The notes under the pieces were generated by a model. The model had not been told where the DNA came from. It did no database searches and was given only the letters and a program-made list of their open reading frames with translations. From Candidatus Zophobacter franzmannii (GTDB lineage Bacteria > Cloacimonadota > Cloacimonadia > Cloacimonadales > JAFGVF01), in the NCBI GenBank assembly GCA_030765245.1, contig JAVCCX010000258.1, positions 1 through 16,266 on the forward strand: 16,266 nucleotides of DNA, read 5' to 3'. Below, piece by piece: positions 1 to 7,531 of this stretch. A program made the translations under genes and the position numbers. Positions within the stretch are counted from its first letter, which is position 1, and each line of letters begins with the position of its first letter.

Positions 1-808
1 AGAATCTCTTTAGCTGAATATTATTAATGAACTGAATAATAAGACCTGCATTTGCAAACCTTTCTTCCGGGTTTTTACGGAGGAAATTATGCAGGAACAT
101 TGCTAACTCTATTGGAATAGCTGAATTTAACTCACGAGGGAGTTTTGGGAAGAAGTGCAACTGTTTCCCGGAGATAAGGGAAGATATTGCATCTAATGAA
201 AATGGGTATGAGCCGGTTGTGAGCCAGTATAATATCACACCTAATGAATAGAAGTCACTGGCTTTTACAGCATCTTCACCTAAGAATATCTCAGGAGCAA
301 TGTATGGTAATGAGCTGGCCTGATGTCTATTTTTCTCTTGTAGCGTAACCTTGGTAAAGCCGAAGTCTAAAACTTTTACTGTAAGTCCATTCTCATCCAT
401 TCTATAGAGAATATTCTCAGGCTTTAAATCTTTATGGTAAATTCCATGGCTATGAAGAGCATTTAAAGCATAGCATACTTGAACAATAAGCTCATAAAAA
501 AGGTCTATTTGATTTGGTTTAAATGTAAAATGCTTAAGTGATCTGCCTTCAAAGTATTCGCAAATGTAGTATATATGGTCACCAATATTACCAAAGTCAA
601 TAACCTGAACCAGGTTCGGATGCTCAATTTTAGTGATATGATGCATATCTTCAGGAGTAAACTTTTCATAAAGCTCAGTTGCAGAAATTTGTTGAAAGTA
701 CTTCAAAGCATATTGTTTATCAGTTCTAATGTCTCTAACTTTGTATACCGTTGCCCAAACTCCTGTACCAAGACTTTCTAGTACTTCATACCGAGAATCA
801 ATAATCAT
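1..808 (-). CDS. Ser/Thr protein kinase (Hanks type), N-terminal 269 residues; C-terminus outside the window
   Basis: I read this frame from the reverse complement; it is open to the window edge, so the C-terminus is missing. The ATG at 808 is preceded by a strong ribosome site (AGGGAGGA, 812-819). The kinase motifs are in order: glycine loop GTGVWATV (residues 14-21, third Gly replaced by Ala), the ATP-binding lysine K36 in YALKYF, HPN at 63-65, the catalytic loop HKDLKPEN (125-132, D127 catalytic, Lys instead of the usual Arg of HRD), DFG at 148-150, and APE at 171-173. All residues needed for catalysis are present, so activity is expected: phosphorylation of Ser/Thr on cytoplasmic targets. 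The kinase domain is nearly complete at the window edge. Such kinases often continue into sensor, TPR or AAA/GAF modules, which cannot be judged here. It is divergent from a pilin-like gene with 257 bases between them; a TTGACA-like box (minus strand, 849-854) lies upstream, without a convincing -10. Confidence 0.93.
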   Translation of the reverse strand, partial: MIIDSRYEVLESLGTGVWATVYKVRDIRTDKQYALKYFQQISATELYEKFTPEDMHHITKIEHPNLVQVIDFGNIGDHIYYICEYFEGRSLKHFTFKPNQIDLFYELIVQVCYALNALHSHGIYHKDLKPENILYRMDENGLTVKVLDFGFTKVTLQEKNRHQASSLPYIAPEIFLGEDAVKASDFYSLGVILYWLTTGSYPFSLDAISSLISGKQLHFFPKLPRELNSAIPIELAMFLHNFLRKNPEERFANAGLIIQFINNIQLKRF

Positions 809-1065
809 TAAATCCTCCCTTTATATGTAGAACAATGAATTAGTTAAATGTCAAGGGAAATATCACTATTTTTACTACTGTAAAGATAACTTTATATACT
901 GACTAAAGTAATTATTTTTATAACCTGCTCTATTACTTTGAGATAAATAGTAGATTTTGCTCAGAACAGTAAGATAAAACCACCCTCCCATCAGAAAATT
1001 CTTGACGGATTATTGCTTGATAGCGAAGTTTATTCAAAATAGTTAGTAATTTATGAGGAGTAAAG

Positions 1066-1461
1066 ATGCTTAAAAATCAAAAAGGGTTATCCATATATGG
1101 TATAATTAGTATCATCGCCTTTTTAGCTCTTATTTTCATTCTCGCACTTCCGGGAATGTTTAATCTAAATGAAAAGGAAAACGAGGATATTTGCATCAAG
1201 CAACAGGAACAGCTTTATAAAGCTATCAAACAGTATATGAATGATAGACAGGGTGATTTCAATGGTGATGCTGTTGAGCTTAAAAGAACAGGTTATCTTA
1301 AGTCAACTTTCGAATGCCCTGAAAACGGTGTTGGTGACAAGTACAAGATGAGTGGCAAGTATAACGAGGGAGACATGATTGTTGAAATTCAATGTGCTAA
1401 TATCGAAGAGTTTAAAGGACATAAGATCCCCGAAGCCTTTTTCCTTAGAATGAATAATTAA
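1066..1461 (+). CDS. Type IV pilin-like (prepilin/ComGC-like) secreted protein, atypical
   Basis: A 131-residue protein with a short basic leader (MLKNQKG) followed by a hydrophobic helix (about residues 8-30), as in class III signal peptides cut by prepilin peptidase. If cleavage is after G7, the helix has the pilin-typical proline at mature position 22 (P29). The almost invariant Glu at mature position 5 is Gly (G12), and the motif reads GLSIYG rather than GFTLIE. The body has an alpha-helical segment starting at C43 and a C-terminal part with C84-P-E-N-G and C110. This resembles small Gram-positive-type pilins, where the second pair of Cys bracket a short beta-sheet. A clear ribosome site (GAGGAG, 1055-1060) supports the start. 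It is a single-gene unit: the terminator follows 18 bases after the stop. Minor pilin or pseudopilin is the best guess; a plain N-terminally anchored lipid-less periplasmic protein is the alternative. Confidence 0.72.
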   Translation: MLKNQKGLSIYGIISIIAFLALIFILALPGMFNLNEKENEDICIKQQEQLYKAIKQYMNDRQGDFNGDAVELKRTGYLKSTFECPENGVGDKYKMSGKYNEGDMIVEIQCANIEEFKGHKIPEAFFLRMNN

Positions 1462-1479
1462 GATTCATTTCAATTTGAA

Positions 1480-1504
1480 AGCCTTCCATTATGGAGGGCT
1501 TTTT
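1480..1504 (+). terminator. Intrinsic terminator after the pilin-like gene
   Basis: AGCCTTCC (1480-1487) pairs with GGAGGGCT (1493-1500) through one G-T wobble, loop ATTAT, followed by a run of five T (1500-1504). It sits 18 bases after the stop codon, as expected for a factor-independent terminator. Confidence 0.85.
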
Positions 1505-2220
1505 GAGTTCTATCAGGAGATGCAAGAGGACCGGTTGAACATCTTCAGTATGCTTATCTATTGATAAACAAGGTGTTAACTCTCATGGGAAAGATTAGTT
1601 ATAATATCCATTTAAATCTATTCTGAAACTGGATCCCAAACAATATCTTTGAATTAATTGTTGTTTCTCTTGTTTATGATAATAGTCAGTTATGGCAATA
1701 CTTTGCTCTATAATCGTTTTATTGTATGCTTGATTAGTTAATAGTAGCATGGATTTACAGTTATATTCTTTTTAAAAGTTTCTTACATTGTCCATAACTT
1801 CATAAAAATTTCGTTACTTTTACTTTTATCTGAGTTTCTTTACGAGCATCGATAGTCTCTCGTATATAAACCATCCCATATCAAGACAAACGGCTTACCA
1901 GAATCTAACCTCTCACCCACCTGCCTTCCTCTCTTTTAATGGGGCAAGGGAAAGGCTAAATGGTGCTTAATTGGATAAGTATTGGATGGAGTTTTTGTTC
2001 AGCAGTAATTAAATACTACTGATCCGAGCGAGAGTTATATCATGTTCAACGATAGTTTGTATAAATGGAACGATATAAATAATGAATGAATCATCTTTCA
2101 AAGGAGTTTGCCGTAACAAAGTGAAAATGGACTTCTTTAGAAAGGAAAATGTATTCTTACTGTCCGTAGTGCGAGGGTCCACGCCTGCACTCAGCTCAAA
2201 GGCTGTCCGGCATCACGAAA
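1505..2220. other. Gene-free stretch, no supported coding sequence
   Basis: About 715 bases between the terminator and the beta-helix remnant. Stops are frequent in all frames. The longest frame with a protein-like composition is 58 codons on the minus strand (1598-1771), with no ribosome site. Most of the stretch is AT-rich; the end (2161-2220) is clearly more GC-rich and carries a hairpin. It probably holds decayed sequence, but I recognise no specific gene in it. Confidence 0.6.
2168..2191. repeat. Short GC-rich hairpin
   Basis: AGTGC (2168-2172) pairs with GCACT (2187-2191), and AGG pairs with CCT inside it after a one-base bulge, leaving a 7-base loop. There is no T run, so it is not a terminator. 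It stands out from the AT-rich surroundings and looks like part of an intergenic repeat rather than a gene. Confidence 0.4.
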
Positions 2221-2409
2221 TTAGCAGGAATAGATAGATCCGTTATACAAGGGAGCAAAATTATCCACTAAAACATTATTATATATATTAACCTGACTAT
2301 TCCAATTAGACTGCATAAAAATCAATCCAGTAAGTTACCCAAAAACACGATCACCATAAAATGTATTGTTGATGATGTTTGCAACACCAAATCCTTCAAT
2401 AAATACGGC
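2221..2409 (-). pseudogene. Decayed fragment of a right-handed beta-helix repeat protein
   Basis: The minus-strand frame from 2409 reads 24 residues ending in NIINNTFYGDRVFG, then an in-frame TAA (2335-2337). The same frame continues for 37 codons, including SQVNIYNNVLVDNFAPLYN, to another TAA at 2221-2223. Asn-rich stretches of the type 'I-x-N-N-T-F-x-G' and 'V-x-I-Y-N-N-V-L-V-x-N' are the coil pattern of right-handed parallel beta-helix proteins, which in related bacteria are large secreted adhesin- or lyase-like proteins. There is no start codon and no ribosome site, and the fragment covers only two or three coils. It is therefore a remnant, not a functional gene. Its upstream side abuts a dispersed repeat copy (2412-2442), which suggests insertion or recombination at that point. 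Confidence 0.55.
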
Positions 2410-2411
2410 TT

Positions 2412-2442
2412 GCTTGCTCACTCTCGTTCACTGCGGTGCAAG
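2412..2442 (-). repeat. Dispersed repeat copy, related to the copies at 15894-16065
   Basis: Read on the minus strand this begins CTTGCACCGCAGTGAACGA, identical over 19 bases to the copy at 16026-16044. It then continues GAGTGAG against AGTGAG there, so 25 bases match with a single one-base gap. The 3' part (GTGGGGCGAG) of the right-end copies is missing here. Confidence 0.75.
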
Positions 2443-2512
2443 TTTAACCTAACTATAATCAAATTATCATCTCATCAATCTTACAGATGTAATTTAACTT
2501 TTCTGCTTACAC

Positions 2513-2616
2513 CATTCTCAACAACACGCAGTTTCCCCGCTGATAACCCACTGTGCACGCACTGTGTAGATTATGTAAATGACGACAATTGTATTATAAT
2601 TGTTTTGTTGAGAATG
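2513..2616. repeat. 12-bp perfect inverted repeat with inner hairpin
   Basis: CATTCTCAACAA (2513-2524) is the exact reverse complement of TTGTTGAGAATG (2605-2616), 80 bases apart. Inside it, ACAATT (2585-2590) and AATTGT (2598-2603) form a second small hairpin. No open frame is supported between the arms. It could be the end pair of a very small degenerate element or simply a structured intergenic RNA. Confidence 0.5.
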
Positions 2617-2691
2617 CTCCGGTATTCTTATACCTGCAACTCAAGCGTGTTGCTGTATAAAAAGAAAATCGAAAGATAAGCAAGAAAACAC

Positions 2692-2719
2692 TTGCGTTGT
2701 ATTTTATATTTCTTATAAT
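2692..2719 (+). promoter_or_regulatory. Sigma-70-type promoter for the 2750 gene
   Basis: TTGCGT (2692-2697), a 16-base spacer, and a perfect TATAAT (2714-2719). The predicted start falls about 24 bases before the ATG at 2750, which fits a short leader. Confidence 0.55.
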
Positions 2720-2749
2720 TATTCCAAATAGTTAGCTTGGAAGGGTGAT

Positions 2750-3277
2750 ATGGATTTAAACAATCGACTTGCTATAGATGAGAATGAATTCTTAAAACAG
2801 CTTCAATACTTACACTATCCCCGAAATGTTGTTAAAATAGTTCAGACTGCTAGTAGTTACTATCAAAGAGCTCACCGGATCATGGGTATCAACACTGAGA
2901 TTTCTGAGGAGATAGATCGTGATAGAGATGAATGTAGAAGTAGTGTTGTTGAATATGTGCACGATATCATTGCAGCGAAGTTTAGATTTGATCATCCTGA
3001 GTTTGAACAACTTGTTATTCCTGAGTTTGAAGAGATTAGCTCTGATGAAGAACGAGCTACCGCATTATGGCTCAAGTTCTTTGATGCAGAGTTAACCAGA
3101 CTCTATAAATTCTATCCTGAACTGATAAGAGAGATCTTAACAGCAGAGTTCTTTCCTCCCCCTGATCAGCGTGGCACTGCATCAGAAAGCTGGCTTTTAA
3201 ACTATTTCAATCACGAATACTACCAGTTATTCTTGCGGAAGGATGTTACAATTGAAGAAAATTCAAAGGAATTGTAA
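2750..3277 (+). CDS. Hypothetical protein, 175 residues, function not recognised
   Basis: I do not recognise this protein. It is acidic, rich in Glu, Asp and aromatic residues, lacks a signal peptide or membrane segment, has one Cys (in DECRSS), and should be mostly helical. A recognisable feature is the C-terminal half with many aromatic/acidic helices (for example LWLKFFDAELTRLYKFYPEL) and a PPP turn near residue 137. Its start is well supported: a ribosome site (GGAAGGG, 2739-2745) sits five bases before the ATG and a promoter with perfect -10 lies just upstream. It stands alone: 139 bases separate it from lepB, with a separate promoter-like region between. Codon use resembles its neighbours, so it is likely a genuine cytoplasmic gene restricted to close relatives. 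Confidence 0.8.
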   Translation: MDLNNRLAIDENEFLKQLQYLHYPRNVVKIVQTASSYYQRAHRIMGINTEISEEIDRDRDECRSSVVEYVHDIIAAKFRFDHPEFEQLVIPEFEEISSDEERATALWLKFFDAELTRLYKFYPELIREILTAEFFPPPDQRGTASESWLLNYFNHEYYQLFLRKDVTIEENSKEL

Positions 3278-3348
3278 TTCATTTAACCTGTAACCATATT
3301 CGTGAATAATGATTATCTACAATAGAGAAACTAATAGGTATTCAGCTG

Positions 3349-3387
3349 ATAATTGACTTTTTGTTTGACATTGCCTTAGTCAATTAT
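3349..3387. promoter_or_regulatory. 10-bp inverted repeat around the -35 region of lepB
   Basis: ATAATTGACT (3349-3358) is the exact reverse complement of AGTCAATTAT (3378-3387), with a 19-base spacer. The spacer contains TTGACA (3365-3370), a consensus -35. A -10 is poor (TATTTT at 3385-3390 would leave only 14 bases). The symmetry centred on the -35 could be an operator. Alternatively it is an AT-rich hairpin in the DNA with no function. Confidence 0.4.
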
Positions 3388-3416
3388 TTTATGCAAAAAA
3401 CCTTAAAGGGAAATAT

Positions 3417-4266
3417 ATGTTCAAGAAAACTAAGAAAATAAAGCATAAAAAACCATTCGTACAAGACTGGGTAGAAGCACTACTCTTTGCATTTGTAGTT
3501 GCAATGATAATTCGTAACTATACATTTCAGAATTTCAAGATACCATCTGAATCAATGGTGAAAACTCTTTTAGTTGGTGATTACCTGGTAGCAAATAAGG
3601 TTAAATACTTCTTTACTGATCCTGCAAGAGGAGACATAGTAACTTTTAGATATCCTGTTGACCCTCCTAATCCTGCTGACCTCAAAGATAAGCAGAACCC
3701 AATATCTAAGTATGCTAAAGATTTGAGACCTCTATATCCACCTTTATACATTAATACAGGTGCATTTATCGATTTACCTGCGTGGACTCTATTTGGTATT
3801 ACTTATTATGCCCCGCGTAATGTTGTAAAAAGAGTTATTGGAATGCCCGGAGATGAAATCGAAATGCGAGACACCGTTGTCTATGTAAATGGAGAACCCT
3901 ATTCACCAGGAACTGAAAACTACTATGTTCCAGAGAACTATCGTGAATACTATAATCAATATATGAAACCTGCTGAATGGGTTGACGGAACAAGATTGGA
4001 TATGGACTTGGACAATTTTTGAGAAAGTATCAATCCCGGATGGTAAGTACTTTGTTATGGGCGACAACAGAGATTATAGCGCTGACAGCCGTTACTGGGG
4101 TTTATTGGGCAGAGAAAATATAACAGGTACTCCTTCATTCATATTCTTCTCAGCGGGAGAAGATATTAAACGAGTTGAATACAGGAATAAGAATCCTCAA
4201 AATAATAAAAGTTTACCGACAAAGAATGTGAAGAGATGGGACCGGGTATTCAAACTAATCAAATAG
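3417..4266 (+). CDS. lepB: Signal peptidase I, interrupted by a +1 frameshift
   Basis: Signal peptidase I cuts signal peptides from exported proteins on the outer face of the inner membrane. A basic N-terminus and a single membrane helix (about residues 19-32) are followed by PSESM (43-47) with the catalytic Ser S46. RGDIVTF (71-77) and NVVKRVIGMPGDEIEM follow, the latter with the general-base Lys K138. The frame then meets TGA at 4020-4022. The remaining family motif, GDNRDYSADSRYWG, is encoded in the +1 frame, which is open to 4266. The join is unambiguous: dropping one T from the T5 run at 4016-4020 gives ...DLDNFEKVSIPDGKYFVMGDNRD, a normal family sequence of about 282 residues. This is a sequencing/assembly indel, a true mutation, or a programmed slip. 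The ribosome site AAAGGG (3405-3410) supports the start. The 3' end overlaps hemW by 31 bases. Confidence 0.9.
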
Positions 4267-5360
4267 TCTCTCATCTATATATTCATGTACCCTTTTGTGC
4301 ATCAAAATGTGGCTATTGTTCTTTCTACTCTATACCCTACAGTAAGAGTGAAATGGAGAAATACTGTTCTTATGTGCTCAGAGAATTAGAGTTATATAAG
4401 GAAAAGTACCAAATTCTACCCAAAACAATATACTTTGGTGGTGGTACCCCTTCCCTATTATCATCATCTTTTATCAACAGTATTATCAAAAGTTTTCCAA
4501 AAGAAGCTCTCGAAGAGATAACTTTAGAAGTCAACCCTATAAATATCACAGAAGAGTTCATTTGGAGTATTCAAGAAACTGATATAAATAGGATTAGCAT
4601 GGGAGTTCAAAGCTTCAATAATGAGACACTGAAGCTACTTGGTAGAAAACATGATGTGAAACAAGTACGAAAAGCACTGAGACGTTTAAGAAATTCAGAA
4701 TATGATAATATATCTATAGACCTTATCTATGGAATCCCAAACCAAAGTATTGATTCTTTAAAAAATGACTTAAGGCAAATAGCTATTCTGAACCCTCAAC
4801 ATGTATCAACCTATTGTTTATCCCTAAGTGAGGGTGTCCCTATGAAAGGGCTTGAGAACCAAATACCGGATGATGATGTAGTGAATTCTATGTACTATCT
4901 TATCTCCAGATATCTGAATGTTAGGAAATATAATCACTATGAGATATCGAATTTTAGTAAACCGGGTTTTGAGTCTAAGCACAATTTGGGGTATTGGAAA
5001 CTTCACAACTATGTTGCTCTCGGTCCTTCAGGGAGTGGGTTTATCAATAATGTACATTATACTAATCCCGCGAACCTATCGGAATACTATGTGCAAATCG
5101 ATAAAGGGCTAATAACCCCTGATACTGAAGAATTATCTGCTTCATTGAGTGAAAGTGAGTATATTATCATGAATTTGCGAACTGATAAGGGAGTAATTCT
5201 AAAAGATTTTGCTGAAAAATATGGACATGAATTTGATAGTGTTTATTCTACACAGTTAAATAAAGTCTCTAAATATATAAGGGTAGAATCTGATAGAATC
5301 TCTTTGCAACGAAAATATTGGTTTGTATCAAATTCAATACTAAACGAATTTGTAAATTAA
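4236..5360 (+). CDS. hemW: HemW-like radical SAM protein (heme chaperone; formerly HemN-like)
   Basis: A 374-residue radical SAM protein. The iron-sulfur motif CASKCGYCSF (C21, C25, C28) is the CxxxCxxCxF form of the HemN/HemW family, followed by YFGGGTPS, the SAM-binding glycine motif. HNLGYW (249-254) is the HNxxYW signature that separates HemW, a heme-binding and heme-transfer protein, from true coproporphyrinogen dehydrogenase HemN. A HemW C-terminal domain follows. Function: delivers heme to respiratory or other heme proteins, binding a 4Fe-4S cluster and SAM; no heme biosynthesis genes are nearby. The ATG at 4236 lies inside lepB (31-base overlap) behind GAAGAG; there is no later Met before the first Cys, so this start is preferred. 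It is translationally linked to lepB. Confidence 0.92.
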   Translation: MGPGIQTNQIVSHLYIHVPFCASKCGYCSFYSIPYSKSEMEKYCSYVLRELELYKEKYQILPKTIYFGGGTPSLLSSSFINSIIKSFPKEALEEITLEVNPINITEEFIWSIQETDINRISMGVQSFNNETLKLLGRKHDVKQVRKALRRLRNSEYDNISIDLIYGIPNQSIDSLKNDLRQIAILNPQHVSTYCLSLSEGVPMKGLENQIPDDDVVNSMYYLISRYLNVRKYNHYEISNFSKPGFESKHNLGYWKLHNYVALGPSGSGFINNVHYTNPANLSEYYVQIDKGLITPDTEELSASLSESEYIIMNLRTDKGVILKDFAEKYGHEFDSVYSTQLNKVSKYIRVESDRISLQRKYWFVSNSILNEFVN

Positions 5361-5374
5361 AGTTAGGAATATAA

Positions 5375-6622
5375 ATGAAACGATTCTTGTTATTAATATT
5401 GGTAGTCATAAGTATGGCACTCAACGCTGAAATTCTTATACCTATGGGTGAGTCTCAGACGAATCATCTTAAGGCCTATGGTGTCGCATTCTATACATTA
5501 GCACAAGGTACAGAAGTGCAATGGCTTTTGAACTATAGAGGTGGATCCTTCTTAATCCCAGAACATGACTATGTCGTTTCTAAATGTAATATTATGGGTG
5601 TATCCTATGAGATGATCTCTTCCGCTGAGAGTGCATCAATATTCCAAACAATTCAAGAAAACAACATGGAAGCTGTTAAGTTGGAGAAAGAGCCTTCGAT
5701 TGCTGTTTATGCTCCACCTAACTTCCAACCTTGGGATGATGCTGTGACAATGGCATTAACCTATGCTGAAATTCCTTTTACTGTACTATGGGATGATGAA
5801 GTGTTAACCGGGCAGTTAAAAGAATATGATTGGTTGCACCTTCATCATGAGGATTTCACAGGACAATATGGAAAGTTTTATAGTTCTTATAGAAATACTG
5901 AATGGTACCAAACGACTGTCGCAGTTAATGAAACAATGGCAAAAAAGCATGGGTATGATAAAGTCTGGAAGCTAAAACATGCCATTGCATCGCAAATAAA
6001 GAGTTTCGTATCCAATGGAGGCTTTTTATTCGCAATGTGTGCAGCTGTAGATACCATTGATATTGCTTTAGCTGCCTTAAATGTAGATATTGTTCCACCG
6101 GAGTTTGACGGAGATGCTTACGATCCAAACTACAAACAAAAACTTGATTATGATAATACTTTCGCTTTTGAGAACTTCAGACTTATCATGAATCCTACTG
6201 ATTATGAATTCTCAAACATAGATGCTAGTAATTATGCAAAGCTAAGAGGTGCAGAAGCAGACTATTTCCAACTATTCTCTTTTTCTGCCAAGTATGACCC
6301 GGTACCAACGATGTTGACTCAGTGCCATGTAAACATGATAGACGGCTTCTTAGGTCAAACTACATCATTTCAAAAAAAGACAATAAAAGAGAGCGTTATT
6401 TTGTTAGCAGAAGTTCCGGGAGCAGAAGAAGCTAAATATTTACACGGAAACCTTGGAAAAGGGACTTTCACTTTTTATGGTGGACACGACCCTGAAGATT
6501 ATCAACATAGAATTGGTGATCCAGAAACCATTTTAGAGTTACACAAACACTCTCCAGGGTATAGGCTAATATTGAATAATGTCCTATTCCCCGCTGCAGA
6601 AAAAAAGAAACTGAAAACTTGA
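5375..6622 (+). CDS. Secreted protein of unknown function (family often labelled 'asparagine synthetase B')
   Basis: A 415-residue exported protein: a typical signal peptide (KR, then a hydrophobic stretch, with probable cleavage after LNA at about residue 18). From memory of the family, close relatives in Bacteroidota, Ignavibacteria and Cloacimonadota share conserved blocks such as LNYRGGSFLIPEH, YDWLHLHHEDFTGQYGKFY, GGFLFAMCAAVDT, DPVPTMLTQ and YGGHDPEDYQH. They are commonly auto-annotated as asparagine synthetase B. I see no support for that: there is no N-terminal catalytic Cys, no ATP-pyrophosphatase SGGxD motif, and a secreted enzyme could not use cytoplasmic ATP. The clustered His/Asp/Glu in HLHHEDF and the GGxLFAMC segment resemble a flavodoxin- or glutaminase-like (ThuA-type) fold, which would suggest a hydrolase; that is a guess. 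TAGGA (5364-5368) precedes the ATG. It is 14 bases after hemW and 6 bases before the MlaD gene. Confidence 0.8.
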   Translation: MKRFLLLILVVISMALNAEILIPMGESQTNHLKAYGVAFYTLAQGTEVQWLLNYRGGSFLIPEHDYVVSKCNIMGVSYEMISSAESASIFQTIQENNMEAVKLEKEPSIAVYAPPNFQPWDDAVTMALTYAEIPFTVLWDDEVLTGQLKEYDWLHLHHEDFTGQYGKFYSSYRNTEWYQTTVAVNETMAKKHGYDKVWKLKHAIASQIKSFVSNGGFLFAMCAAVDTIDIALAALNVDIVPPEFDGDAYDPNYKQKLDYDNTFAFENFRLIMNPTDYEFSNIDASNYAKLRGAEADYFQLFSFSAKYDPVPTMLTQCHVNMIDGFLGQTTSFQKKTIKESVILLAEVPGAEEAKYLHGNLGKGTFTFYGGHDPEDYQHRIGDPETILELHKHSPGYRLILNNVLFPAAEKKKLKT

Positions 6623-6628
6623 GGTTAT

Positions 6629-7531
6629 ATGTCAGAATTTTATAAACACAAGAAAAGTACTGAAACAACGGTAGGCATAATTGTTCTCATCTCCTTCATC
6701 ATCTTGATTGGAGGGTATGCCTGGCTCACGAATAGCCTCAAGAAGAACAATATGCAAGAACTCGATATATCATTTTCTGATGCCGGAAGACTTGAAGTCG
6801 GAGATTCAGTTTTGATTAGAGGTATTACTAAAGGTCTAGTTGAAGAAGTTGCCCTTTCAGATGATGGTGTAATTGTCCGATGCTTAATCGACTATCATGA
6901 AGAATTACCAGTTGACACTCAGTTCTTAATCAAAGAGAAAAGCATGATGGGTGGGCATCTCCTTGAGATAGTTCCCGGTATAAGTGAAAAATCTGTGGAT
7001 CTAACAAAAACCTTAAGAGGTCAAGTTGAACCGGGCCTGTTCACTGTAGTTAATCAAGCTTCAACTTTGATAACTGAAATTGAAACCCTTATTTGGAGAC
7101 TAACTAAAGATGAGGGCATGATACACAATTTGGAAGATAGTTCCAACTCTGCCAAGAAGATTCTAAATAAAACAAATAACCTGTTAGCTAATAATTCAGA
7201 GAATCTTACAAATGCAGTAAACAACTTCTCAAGTAGTTTGTACAAGGTTGACTATCTACTATCTCAAAATGTCGAACACATTGATCAGACATTAACCTCA
7301 ATCCCAAAAGTAATTAGAGATGCGGAAGATACTTTGTTAGAACTAAAGGGAGTTATTTCTCAAATTAGTACTATTACAAAAGACCTTAATGATGGAACCG
7401 GAACTGCCGGGAAACTGCTTAAAGATAAAGAGTTGTATGATTCTCTTAAAAATACCGTAGATGAAGCCGATTCGTTGTTACAAGATATCAAAAAACACCC
7501 GAAGAAATATTTAAAAATAAGTGTGTTCTAA
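6629..7531 (+). CDS. mlaD: MlaD/MCE-family lipid-transport substrate-binding protein
   Basis: A 300-residue membrane-anchored periplasmic protein. It has a basic N-terminus, one membrane helix (about residues 14-33) and a single MCE domain (about 42-118: ISFSDAGRLEVGDSVLIRG, then IKEKSMMGGHLLEIVPG). A long helical tail (about 130-290) with heptad-like spacing ends in the family-typical GTAGKLLKDKELYDSL block and a KKHPKKYLKISVF terminus. MCE proteins form hexameric rings that shuttle phospholipids between the inner and outer membranes as part of an ABC transporter. The MlaE permease and MlaF ATPase are not in this window, so they are encoded elsewhere. GAGG precedes the ATG. The stop codon is followed with no gap by the outer-membrane protein gene, which fits a trans-envelope partnership. 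Confidence 0.9.
   Translation: MSEFYKHKKSTETTVGIIVLISFIILIGGYAWLTNSLKKNNMQELDISFSDAGRLEVGDSVLIRGITKGLVEEVALSDDGVIVRCLIDYHEELPVDTQFLIKEKSMMGGHLLEIVPGISEKSVDLTKTLRGQVEPGLFTVVNQASTLITEIETLIWRLTKDEGMIHNLEDSSNSAKKILNKTNNLLANNSENLTNAVNNFSSSLYKVDYLLSQNVEHIDQTLTSIPKVIRDAEDTLLELKGVISQISTITKDLNDGTGTAGKLLKDKELYDSLKNTVDEADSLLQDIKKHPKKYLKISVF

Noticed and set aside
1598..1771. A 58-codon minus-strand open frame with protein-like composition
   Set aside because: Bounded by stops with no ribosome site. It may be a fossil of a gene, but I recognise no family.
2082..2237. A 51-codon plus-strand frame ending before the beta-helix remnant
   Set aside because: No ribosome site; the GC-rich 3' part looks like an intergenic repeat hairpin translated by chance.
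2585..2606. Terminator at the ACAATT/AATTGT hairpin
   Set aside because: The stem has only six AT-rich pairs and the T run is broken (TGTTTTG); no gene ends before it.
2410..2679. An 89-codon open frame on the plus strand
   Set aside because: It starts inside the dispersed repeat copy, has no ribosome site and its composition is not protein-like.
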